DNA of 56,893 nt, taken from IMG/VR virus record IMGVR_UViG_3300032287_003360, positions 1 to 56,893 of that record, one strand, 5' to 3'. This document shows, piece by piece, positions 14,524 to 19,969 of this stretch. The stretch is from a virus. The notes under the pieces are model-generated. The model ran no database searches. It had not been told where the DNA came from and saw nothing but the letters and a program-made list of their open reading frames with translations. Position numbers and translations under genes: made by a program. Position 1 is the stretch's first letter; each line of letters opens with the position of its first letter.

Positions 14524-14550
14524 CTTCACGAAATAACTTCAGGAGGTAAC
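14520..14550. repeat. Double palindrome array
   Basis: GTAAC-TTCACGAA-ATAAC-TTCAGGAG-GTAAC, immediately followed by the ATG at 14551. Same layout as 13779-13809. Confidence 0.88.
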
Positions 14551-14751
14551 ATGCTCAGCATCGACAGCAAAGACTGGAAGCTGCGATATTTCGATCGCGT
14601 GCTCACGCTTATGTACAGGCCGACAGGGCGCATGCGCACCTATCATGGGCGGGACATGCTGCCGAGCGACCAGCACCTTGTCGCCATGAGCGAGCGAAAG
14701 TTCAATGCCCTGTGCCGAGAGATATTTGACACAGGCGGGCGCGCATGGTGA
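14551..14751 (+). CDS. Small early protein
   Basis: 66 residues, MLSIDSKDWKLRYFDRVLTL onward. Basic, with aromatic residues and a C-terminal helix (ERKFNALCREIFDTGG). Its end overlaps the next gene by seven bases. Function unknown. Confidence 0.65.
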   Translation: MLSIDSKDWKLRYFDRVLTLMYRPTGRMRTYHGRDMLPSDQHLVAMSERKFNALCREIFDTGGRAW

Positions 14752-15119
14752 CCCAGACCGTGTCTTATGTAGTCGCTACAGCTTTTTCTAAGCGCCGAGC
14801 ATATAGAGCGAGCGCTAACACGTCCACTGATGGCAAGTCGGTTACTTTACATGGTAGCAAGATCGCATGGTGGAACGATGACGGGTCCGTATCGTTGACG
14901 CTTGCGGGGTACCCTACCCCCACAACACGGGACCGGCTCAACACTATCTGCATGGTACTGGGATACGGTCATCCTTTCTACCAGCAGGGCTTTACTCAGT
15001 ACCACAGCGGGGCAGAAATCGGACAACATAGCGTCATCACATATCACCCGCTCTCTGGGGAGCTTGACCCGGAGAAGTTACTTCAGGAGGTAACTTCGGG
15101 AGATAACTTCGGGAGGTAA
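14745..15119 (+). CDS. Early protein whose C-terminus is encoded by a palindrome array
   Basis: 124 residues from ATG 14745, which overlaps the previous gene. The body is beta-rich (ASANTSTDGKSVTLHGSKIA). The last 15 codons (EKLLQEVTSGDNFGR) run through the triple palindrome array at 15077-15120, and the TAA stop lies in its final arm. The tail is therefore probably a by-product of the repeat having grown at the gene end. No known family. Confidence 0.6.
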   Translation: MVTQTVSYVVATAFSKRRAYRASANTSTDGKSVTLHGSKIAWWNDDGSVSLTLAGYPTPTTRDRLNTICMVLGYGHPFYQQGFTQYHSGAEIGQHSVITYHPLSGELDPEKLLQEVTSGDNFGR

Positions 15120-15120
15120 C
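15077..15120. repeat. Triple palindrome array
   Basis: GTTAC-TTCAGGAG-GTAAC-TTCGGGAG-ATAAC-TTCGGGAG-GTAAC, the longest array, 13-bp period, ending one base before the ATG at 15122. Confidence 0.9.
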
Positions 15121-15121
15121 T

Positions 15122-15442
15122 ATGAAAGACGACAAACTGCGAGTGCTCGTGCATCGGCGCACACCTGAAGGCAAGCTTAGCAGTGAGTTCTATAGAGCAC
15201 ACCCTACTAGCTCCGTCTGGCGTGAAGCTAAAATGCTACGCCGCACCAATCCGTATAAGGTGTACAACCTGTTGCTTGACCATGTAAGTGAACTTCAAGT
15301 CCTGCCAGACTCAACAAAACAGTGGCACGCCGTTATAAAGGACAACACCCACGGCCCTATCTACAAATTGGACGTGGTCCTCGACCTTGGTGTTGACGCC
15401 AAAGTCGTCGCAACTAGACACATACACTACCTTATAGAGTAA
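15122..15442 (+). CDS. Small early protein
   Basis: 106 residues, MKDDKLRVLVHRRTPEGKLS onward. Basic and beta-rich with a C-terminal 'DVVLDLGVDAKVVATRHIHY'. It starts from the GGGAGG of the triple array. No recognised family. Confidence 0.65.
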   Translation: MKDDKLRVLVHRRTPEGKLSSEFYRAHPTSSVWREAKMLRRTNPYKVYNLLLDHVSELQVLPDSTKQWHAVIKDNTHGPIYKLDVVLDLGVDAKVVATRHIHYLIE

Positions 15443-15456
15443 CTTCAGGAGGTAAC
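15439..15456. repeat. Palindrome copy joining two genes
   Basis: GTAACTTCAGGAGGTAAC: TAA stop of the upstream gene, AGGAGG, then ATG at 15457. Confidence 0.9.
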
Positions 15457-15738
15457 ATGCTCACATCATATCATCGTTTCATGCACACTGCTGCACTGTG
15501 CGCCAGTGCAGTGCTGTTCAAGTGTGCATCCATGGCGCTTGACAGAGCGATTCACCACAAGAGCGAGATGAACGCACGAGCTCGCACGCGATCGTTCGGA
15601 GTTCACCCGCCCTACGAGATGCCGCCAGACTTCCTTCGCCTGGCGCCACCGTCGGCCAACAAGTGGGTTGAAGCAGAACCTTGCTCTGACTTCGATCCGA
15701 TCCACCCTGATTACACGGAAACTTACTCGGAGAAGTAA
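15457..15738 (+). CDS. Small early protein, possibly secreted or membrane-anchored
   Basis: 93 residues. The N-terminus (MLTSYHRFMHTAALCASAVL) is moderately hydrophobic and could be a signal or membrane anchor; the remainder is Pro-rich and acidic toward the end. The TAA stop lies in the next palindrome. No recognised family. Confidence 0.6.
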   Translation: MLTSYHRFMHTAALCASAVLFKCASMALDRAIHHKSEMNARARTRSFGVHPPYEMPPDFLRLAPPSANKWVEAEPCSDFDPIHPDYTETYSEK

Positions 15739-15739
15739 C
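15722..15739. repeat. Palindrome copy joining two genes
   Basis: CTTACTCGGAGAAGTAAC, ending just before the ATG at 15740 and containing the upstream TAA. Confidence 0.8.
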
Positions 15740-15874
15740 ATGATCCGCGACTATCTCGTCGGTGCAGCTCTCATGCTCGCCCTCTGGCTGGCAGTCGGCT
15801 GGTGGAACGCGCCAGCCTACAAAGCGTGCGCCAAGTCACACTCCCAGGAGTTCTGCTACACGGTGCTGAAGTGA
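15740..15874 (+). CDS. Single-pass small membrane protein
   Basis: 44 residues from ATG 15740 (MIRDYLVGAALMLALWLAVG). One hydrophobic helix spans about residues 5-21, followed by a short tail with two cysteines (CAKSHSQEFC). GGAG in the palindrome upstream marks the start. Function unknown. Confidence 0.6.
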   Translation: MIRDYLVGAALMLALWLAVGWWNAPAYKACAKSHSQEFCYTVLK

Positions 15875-16173
15875 GCTTGTCAGATGACACTGTCGCTGCG
15901 TTGCAGCTACTCATGAGCGACTTGACCCCGGACGAGCGTTGTGATGCGTTTCGCAAAGCGTTCGATGATACCATTATTTTCCGGTCCCCGGTAGGTATGA
16001 AGATCTTCGAAGGCTACATGCACAAGCTTTACGCGGAGCTAAAAGAAGTATGCGAAATCACGGACGGAAGCTCTGGCCTTGGTGTCGTCGCTGTGAAGAA
16101 CCTGCACACCAGGCTCAGAAATGCCTTAGCGGTATCGGGTAGTGCAGCCGCTCTCTGTCATGTAAACATATAA
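15871..16173 (+). CDS. Early helical protein
   Basis: 100 residues if the GTG at 15871 is used; it overlaps the upstream stop (GTGA), which favours coupling. A longer frame from ATG 15802 would overlap the previous gene heavily. The protein is helical, with 'LSDDTVAALQLLMSDLTPDE' near its start and 'NLHTRLRNALAVSGSAAAL' near its end. No recognised domain. Confidence 0.55.
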   Translation: MSLSDDTVAALQLLMSDLTPDERCDAFRKAFDDTIIFRSPVGMKIFEGYMHKLYAELKEVCEITDGSSGLGVVAVKNLHTRLRNALAVSGSAAALCHVNI

Positions 16174-16192
16174 GATTTGGGAGCAAGAAGCC

Positions 16193-16729
16193 ATGATTAC
16201 TTTGGTAGGTTACTACCCCAAGGCCATCGAGCAGGTATGCAATGATATCGATGCAACGTACCAGCATTGGTATCAAACGGGTATTTTTGTGCTACCTAGA
16301 CCGTTTGTTTTCGATGGGCATTCGTGGCGGCGCAAGCATGACAAAGGCATCAAGCTGCCCGCTTCCGCGCTGCGTAACATCGTCAATCGTGCTGCAAAAG
16401 AGCTCAAGCGTCCTATAATCACCTACAAAAGACTATTCGCGGTCGACGCCGACAATCCTCCTTCTACCAAGTGGCGTGACCGCACTTACCTAGTCCATGG
16501 CGGAGTGCTTGAAATTAAAGGACGCAAGTATCTGTCGCCTATCATAAACCCGCTAATGCTCGTTGCCAAAAGACATTACGAAGTAGGGCAGGATCAGTGC
16601 CCGCTAGTTGTAGAACAAACACCCACGAAACTATACTTTCGCTTCTACGACACTGAACTTCTCGACAGCATGCTTGAGAATTTCCGCACGCGTGAAGAGA
16701 TGCGCGCGGCACTGAAACTACCAACGTAA
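16193..16729 (+). CDS. Early protein of unknown function
   Basis: 178 residues with GGGAG nine bases before ATG 16193. Mixed alpha/beta, basic, with aromatic-rich segments (YQHWYQTGIFVLPRPFVFDG). It contains a degenerate palindrome at its very start (16196-16213, right arm GTTAC). The TAA stop is in the palindrome at 16726. I do not recognise it. Confidence 0.65.
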   Translation: MITLVGYYPKAIEQVCNDIDATYQHWYQTGIFVLPRPFVFDGHSWRRKHDKGIKLPASALRNIVNRAAKELKRPIITYKRLFAVDADNPPSTKWRDRTYLVHGGVLEIKGRKYLSPIINPLMLVAKRHYEVGQDQCPLVVEQTPTKLYFRFYDTELLDSMLENFRTREEMRAALKLPT

Positions 16730-16743
16730 CTTCAGGAGGTAAC
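16726..16743. repeat. Palindrome copy joining two genes
   Basis: GTAACTTCAGGAGGTAAC, identical to the copy at 15439, directly followed by ATG 16744. Confidence 0.9.
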
Positions 16744-16920
16744 ATGGCCCGTGAAAAACCGATCTGCTCCAGGTGCAAGTCAGACAATGTCCGACTGGAT
16801 GCGTTCGCGAAGTGGGATATCGACAGGCAGGAATGGGTCTTGTGGAAGACTTATGACTACAGCCACTGCATGCAATGCGAGGAGGAGACGCGCCTCGTGT
16901 GGGTCGAAGTCGCAGCGTAA
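16744..16920 (+). CDS. Zinc-ribbon-like small protein
   Basis: 58 residues, MAREKPICSRCKSDNVRLDA onward. Two CxxC knuckles, CSRC (residues 8-11) and CMQC (about residues 41-44), separated by about 30 residues with aromatic positions, make a plausible zinc ribbon. Such proteins may bind nucleic acid or host transcription components. The start is set by AGGAGG in the palindrome; the TAA lies in the next one. Confidence 0.7.
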   Translation: MAREKPICSRCKSDNVRLDAFAKWDIDRQEWVLWKTYDYSHCMQCEEETRLVWVEVAA

Positions 16921-16934
16921 CTTCGAGAAGTAAC
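16917..16934. repeat. Palindrome copy at a gene end
   Basis: GTAACTTCGAGAAGTAAC; here the next gene uses a separate CAGGAG further on. Confidence 0.85.
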
Positions 16935-16953
16935 TTCCAACAGGAGAACAACG

Positions 16954-17526
16954 ATGAAGAAGTCAACACAAAAAGAAATAGTCTGGAGCGAGTTTTCTCG
17001 TGCTCTGGCAAATGCGATCGCAGATAAATTTCTGGCACCAGAAAGAGAGGCCGTTGAGGCTACTCTGAAGGACCTGAAAGACAGGGTCGTGAACGAGCAC
17101 TACTTGCCCCTCAAAAAGCATTTGGACAAACTGCCGGATGGAGTGGTGGGTGTGGGGAGTGGTGTCTTTGTTGCGTGCCCTGAACTCAAACGGGGGCTAT
17201 CTATGTATGTGAGGGTGTCGCAAGATATTCAACGTGTTCCGCATGCGCTGTTCCTGCCAGCATCATTGTTCGGTGCTCTTAAAGCGGCTCAGGAAACGAG
17301 AAACGAAATTGAAAGACGTGCCGAAGCTCTGGCTATGGACCTGTGCAACAACATCGTGATGGCCGACAGCTTCGAAGAAGTCATCGCCAAGTGGCCAGAG
17401 TGCAAGGAACTCGCCGAAGAATGTGCAGTGAAGCACGCCACGACGATGTGCTATCCTTTGTCGCGGATCCTCGGCAAGTACAGCTTGGCTCCTCTTCCTG
17501 CACCCGAAGCAAAGCGCCTGACGTAA
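16954..17526 (+). CDS. Early protein, weakly Nmad5-like
   Basis: 190 residues with AGGAG before ATG 16954. The order of features (an N-terminal helical region, 'LKKHLDKLPDGVVGVGSGVF', 'PHALFLPASLFGALKAAQET' and a late 'ADSFEEVIAKWPECKELAEE') recalls phage proteins classed as nucleotide-modification-associated domain 5. This likeness is from memory and weak. No catalytic residues can be named. Its stop is in the next palindrome. Confidence 0.5.
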   Translation: MKKSTQKEIVWSEFSRALANAIADKFLAPEREAVEATLKDLKDRVVNEHYLPLKKHLDKLPDGVVGVGSGVFVACPELKRGLSMYVRVSQDIQRVPHALFLPASLFGALKAAQETRNEIERRAEALAMDLCNNIVMADSFEEVIAKWPECKELAEECAVKHATTMCYPLSRILGKYSLAPLPAPEAKRLT

Positions 17527-17540
17527 CTTCAGGGGGTAAC
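17523..17540. repeat. Palindrome copy joining two genes
   Basis: GTAACTTCAGGGGGTAAC: TAA stop, AGGGGG, then ATG at 17543. Confidence 0.88.
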
Positions 17541-17542
17541 TC

Positions 17543-17797
17543 ATGCCTGAGAAAACCGTAAACGAAGTCATCAGAGATATGATTATGGATGCTTTTGGCT
17601 GGCATATTACTGCCAGTCGGCGGATCGATGCGCATGGTACTCTCCATTTTGCTCCCGAAGACAACCACGATCGCCGAATGCTTCTCATATACGTTCGAGA
17701 AGGCCGGTGGTCGCGGGTTAAAGCGAAACTTCCATATGTCGGGATCAGCGAAAGTAAACAGGACACTATCCGCAACGCAATCACATTACTTGAGTGA
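17543..17797 (+). CDS. Tandem paralogue 1
   Basis: 84 residues, starting MPEKTVNEVIRDMIMDAFGW. It shares with the genes at 18103, 18374 and 18630 the frame 'K-T-(A/V)-N-E-V-I', a following 'M-x-x-D-A-(F/Y)', a middle aromatic segment, 'GRW/GRF', 'I-S' and the end 'IRNAITLLE'. These are products of gene duplication. The last codons LLE-stop come from the palindrome. Function unknown; the conserved N-terminal helix and C-terminal helix suggest a small helical domain. Confidence 0.72.
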   Translation: MPEKTVNEVIRDMIMDAFGWHITASRRIDAHGTLHFAPEDNHDRRMLLIYVREGRWSRVKAKLPYVGISESKQDTIRNAITLLE

Positions 17798-17802
17798 GTA
17801 AC
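17785..17802. repeat. Palindrome copy between paralogues
   Basis: ATTACTTGAGTGAGTAAC encodes the end LLE and TGA of the upstream gene and ends two bases before ATG 17805. The GAGTGAG serves as a poor ribosome-binding site. Confidence 0.88.
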
Positions 17803-17804
17803 TC

Positions 17805-18095
17805 ATGACCATAGAAGAGACCCATCTGGAAGTAATCCAGGAACTTCTTCGACAGTTCCCGGTGCGGCAGTGCTACGACAAGGACGGTAAGAAATGCGGG
17901 ATATCGAAGACACGCCAGTACCGCGCCAGGGAAAAAGCGCTTGCGGAAATGCAGTATATTTTGACGCAAACACAGCGGGGTTATTTGTGGAAGTCCACAT
18001 ACCGTAAGGACAGATTTGGGTATGTGATAAAGAACCTCGTTCGTGGCGGCGTTCCCGAGCAAGTCCTCAGCAGCGTTTTCTTGTTACTTGAGTGA
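17805..18095 (+). CDS. Tandem paralogue 2 (divergent)
   Basis: 96 residues, MTIEETHLEVIQELLRQFPV onward. It shares the tandem arrangement and the end 'SVFLLLE', also palindrome-encoded, but its centre differs: it is basic (GKKCGISKTRQYRAREKALA), like a DNA-binding helix-turn-helix segment. It may be a diverged member or an unrelated gene inserted into the array. Confidence 0.62.
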   Translation: MTIEETHLEVIQELLRQFPVRQCYDKDGKKCGISKTRQYRAREKALAEMQYILTQTQRGYLWKSTYRKDRFGYVIKNLVRGGVPEQVLSSVFLLLE

Positions 18096-18100
18096 GTAAC
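18083..18100. repeat. Palindrome copy between paralogues
   Basis: GTTACTTGAGTGAGTAAC, ends two bases before ATG 18103. Confidence 0.88.
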
Positions 18101-18102
18101 TC

Positions 18103-18366
18103 ATGCCAGAAGAAAGAGCTGACCCTGACAAATGTGCGGTCATCGTGCAGATGCTTTTCGATGCTTACACGCGGAGACCTGTTGAGTACCTTAGCAATAT
18201 ACCAAACACCTTTAGCAGTGTCCACATGGCACGTTCTTACCGGTACGAGCTTCTCGAATACGCCAGCGAAGGGCATTTCCAGCTTGTGAAGTTCACGCTT
18301 TGGCAGACCGGTATTAGCCCGGACGACCAAGTCGCTATCCGCAACGCCATCACATTACTTGAATGA
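18103..18366 (+). CDS. Tandem paralogue 3
   Basis: 87 residues, starting MPEERADPDKCAVIVQMLFD. 'VIVQMLFDAYTRRPVEYL', 'EGHFQLVKFTLWQTGISPDD' and the end 'VAIRNAITLLE' align with the other members. Stop TGA lies in the following palindrome. Function unknown. Confidence 0.72.
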   Translation: MPEERADPDKCAVIVQMLFDAYTRRPVEYLSNIPNTFSSVHMARSYRYELLEYASEGHFQLVKFTLWQTGISPDDQVAIRNAITLLE

Positions 18367-18371
18367 GTAAC
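18354..18371. repeat. Palindrome copy between paralogues
   Basis: ATTACTTGAATGAGTAAC, ends two bases before ATG 18374. Confidence 0.88.
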
Positions 18372-18373
18372 TC

Positions 18374-18622
18374 ATGACCGATAATGCAGACAAGAAAACC
18401 GCAAACGAAGTCATCGCGCAAATGCTTTCCGATGCTTACGATCGAAATCCCGTCGCGCTTGATGCTAATTCAACTGCCCAGCTAGTACGCTTCACGCGAA
18501 ACGATGCTATATTTTCCGCAGTCAGTGGGCGTTTTGAGTATGTGCGCCGCCAGCTTTGCATGCTTAAAATCAGCAAGGACGACGCGGTCACTATCCGCGA
18601 CGCCATCATGTTACTTTCGTAA
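18374..18622 (+). CDS. Tandem paralogue 4
   Basis: 82 residues, starting MTDNADKKTANEVIAQMLSD. Closest to the next gene: 'DAY(D/E)RNPVA', 'LVRFTR', 'GRFEYVRRQL' and 'KISKDDAVTIRDAI' all match it. This marks a recent duplication. Ends with LLS and TAA from the palindrome at 18610. Confidence 0.75.
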   Translation: MTDNADKKTANEVIAQMLSDAYDRNPVALDANSTAQLVRFTRNDAIFSAVSGRFEYVRRQLCMLKISKDDAVTIRDAIMLLS

Positions 18623-18627
18623 GTAAC
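18610..18627. repeat. Palindrome copy between paralogues
   Basis: GTTACTTTCGTAAGTAAC, both arms perfect; ends two bases before ATG 18630. Confidence 0.9.
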
Positions 18628-18629
18628 TC

Positions 18630-18869
18630 ATGGTTGAGAAAACCGCGAACAAAGTCATCAAGCAAATGCTTTTCGACGCTTACGAGCGAAACCCCGTCGC
18701 CGCGCGCTATGCTGATTCAACTCCTCCGCTAGTACACTTCACGCGGGACGCGGTTGTATGTTTTGCAGACCGTGGGCGTTTTGAGTATGTGCGCTATTCG
18801 CTCTCCAGACTTAAAATCAGCGCAGATGACGAGATCGCTATCCACAACGCCATTACGTTACTTTCGTAA
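18630..18869 (+). CDS. Tandem paralogue 5
   Basis: 79 residues, starting MVEKTANKVIKQMLFDAYER. Highly similar to paralogue 4 over its full length (NPVAARYADSTPPLVHFTRD, GRFEYVRYSLSRLKISADDE). It ends the array; the identical palindrome core follows but no start codon does. Function unknown. Confidence 0.75.
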   Translation: MVEKTANKVIKQMLFDAYERNPVAARYADSTPPLVHFTRDAVVCFADRGRFEYVRYSLSRLKISADDEIAIHNAITLLS

Positions 18870-18874
18870 GTAAC
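18857..18874. repeat. Palindrome copy ending the paralogue array
   Basis: GTTACTTTCGTAAGTAAC, identical to the copy at 18610, holding the last TAA stop. Confidence 0.9.
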
Positions 18875-18893
18875 GCACAAGGATCAGTATAGG

Positions 18894-18936
18894 AATACAA
18901 TCCTGTATTGACAAAAGGTTGTCAATGCGTTATGTG
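18894..18936 (+). promoter_or_regulatory. Promoter with two operator-like inverted repeats
   Basis: TTGACA at 18908-18913 is a perfect -35 box; 17 bases on lies TATGTG (18931-18936), a weak -10. The -35 box is one arm of the perfect repeat TTGACA-N6-TGTCAA (18908-18925), and AATACA-ATCC-TGTATT (18894-18909) abuts it. A dimeric repressor binding either would block the promoter. The gene at 18986 follows. Confidence 0.55.
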
Positions 18937-18985
18937 TTGCAACCGTACTGTTCTTCTGTCCAACCCAACTTGAAAGGAAACTGCT

Positions 18986-19324
18986 TTGAACACCTCCACC
19001 ATAGGCAACCCAACCAATCCCGTCAATGACTACAGCGGTTCGATCAGCGCGCTGATCGACGCGCGCAGCAGAACCCATGGCGATTTCGATGATCACGCCC
19101 GCATCACGCAGCAGATCAAGAATGTCTGCTATGCGGAACTGACGGAGAGGGAACTGCGGAGCCAGGACCGCCTCACATCTCAACAGATCGAAGCCCTCGA
19201 CATGATCGCCCATAAGATCGGGAGGATCCTTGCTGGCGACCCGTGCTTCAAGGATCACTGGGATGATATCGCGGGTTATGCCATGCTCGCTGCCCGCGAA
19301 GCCGACAAGCTCAGCCGTCTGTGA
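18986..19324 (+). CDS. DUF6378-like phage protein
   Basis: 112 residues from a TTG at 18986, preferred because AAAGGAAA lies just upstream and no ATG is better placed. 'LIDARSRTHGDFDDHARITQ', 'DMIAHKIGRILAGDP' and 'DHWDDIAGYAMLAAREADKL' match the pattern of a widespread small phage family (reminiscent of all-alpha NTP pyrophosphatase helices with an acidic D-x-x-x-Y-x-x-L segment). Its cellular role is unknown; a nucleotide-related activity is speculative. Confidence 0.7.
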   Translation: MNTSTIGNPTNPVNDYSGSISALIDARSRTHGDFDDHARITQQIKNVCYAELTERELRSQDRLTSQQIEALDMIAHKIGRILAGDPCFKDHWDDIAGYAMLAAREADKLSRL

Positions 19325-19332
19325 CGTAGTCC

Positions 19333-19364
19333 GGTTACTCTAGGAAGTAATTCCTAGAGTAACC
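19333..19364. repeat. Double palindrome folding into a 14-bp hairpin
   Basis: GGTTACTCTAGGAA and TTCCTAGAGTAACC are perfect complements around GTAA. It is two overlapping palindrome copies (19334-19351 and 19347-19363). It follows the stop at 19324 and could terminate or pause transcription, though no T tract follows. Confidence 0.88.
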
Positions 19365-19385
19365 TACCCATAACATCATTTCACG

Positions 19386-19414
19386 AAACACCAGAACAGG
19401 AGAACAGCATGAAA
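19386..19414 (+). repeat. 29-bp direct repeat, copy 1 (translation start region)
   Basis: AAACACCAGAACAGGAGAAC followed by AGCATGAAA, spanning the ribosome-binding site and start codon of the gene at 19409. An exact copy lies at 19702-19730. Confidence 0.85.
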
Positions 19415-19735
19415 GTGGACGACGTGATGGATCATATCGAACTTGCCGAAAAATTCATGAATGATTTGAAGCCGTGCCCTTTTTGCGGAAGCAAGGGCGA
19501 CCTTGTTTATGTGGAGGCCTCAGACCGAAAGGAGGTGTATGTGCAATGCTCGCATTGCGCTGCGAGAGGCCCGTCACAGGTCAGCCTTGTTACTTTGCAA
19601 GGTAAGTTCGTCGAGTCTGTGGCCCCCCTGTGCAAGAAAGCATCTCTCTCCTGGAACTACAGGCCCGCTGTCGGGAGAATTGTTGCGTCATCATCCATAC
19701 CAAACACCAGAACAGGAGAACAGCATGAAATCTGA
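19409..19735 (+). CDS. Lar-like restriction alleviation protein
   Basis: 108 residues with CAGGAG before ATG 19409. 'LKPCPFCGSKGDLVYVE' (Cys23, Cys26) and 'VYVQCSHCAARGPSQ' (Cys47, Cys50), followed by a late 'SLSWNYRP', are the pattern of the Lar family zinc-ribbon proteins, some of which lessen type I restriction. The C-terminal 25 or so residues are unlike the family and are partly encoded by the duplicated start region of the next gene, so the native end has probably been replaced. An imperfect palindrome copy encodes VTLQGK. Confidence 0.75.
   Translation: MKVDDVMDHIELAEKFMNDLKPCPFCGSKGDLVYVEASDRKEVYVQCSHCAARGPSQVSLVTLQGKFVESVAPLCKKASLSWNYRPAVGRIVASSSIPNTRTGEQHEI
19702..19730 (+). repeat. 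29-bp direct repeat, copy 2
   Basis: Exact copy of 19386-19414, lying inside the 3' end of the Lar-like gene and providing the ribosome-binding site and ATG of the next gene at 19725. Confidence 0.85.
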
Positions 19736-19943
19736 ACCGCTCGCACGGTTGTACCGTCCGAGCCCGGCCAGTTTCTTCCCGGAAACCGATATCGTTGCGA
19801 TGCTCGATGGAGACCGCAACATCGTCTACTTCCGGCAAGACCTCTTCGATCGGTTGTCGTCTCTTGATCAGTCGAAGGTCTACAATCTGAGAGACAAGTA
19901 TCTGCGGTTCACCACCACGGAACCCGGTTACTCCTACAGGTAA
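19725..19943 (+). CDS. Small early protein
   Basis: 72 residues from ATG 19725, which has the same CAGGAG-AACAGC leader as the Lar-like gene and overlaps its end by 11 bases. 'MKSEPLARLYRPSPASFFPE' then 'DIVAMLDGDRNIVYFRQDLF' and 'VYNLRDKYLRFT' suggest a compact alpha/beta domain. Not recognised. TAA lies in the palindrome at 19927. Confidence 0.68.
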   Translation: MKSEPLARLYRPSPASFFPETDIVAMLDGDRNIVYFRQDLFDRLSSLDQSKVYNLRDKYLRFTTTEPGYSYR

Positions 19944-19944
19944 C
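19927..19944. repeat. Palindrome copy at a gene end
   Basis: GTTACTCCTACAGGTAAC, both arms perfect, containing the stop codon. Confidence 0.88.
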
Positions 19945-19969
19945 AACCCACAACTCACGGAGAACTATC

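Noticed and set aside
12807-19363. Regularly spaced short repeats read as a CRISPR array
   Set aside because: The period is 13 bp, the units are palindromic, and protein genes rather than spacers lie between copies; no cas genes are present apart from one RecB/Cas4-like replication nuclease.
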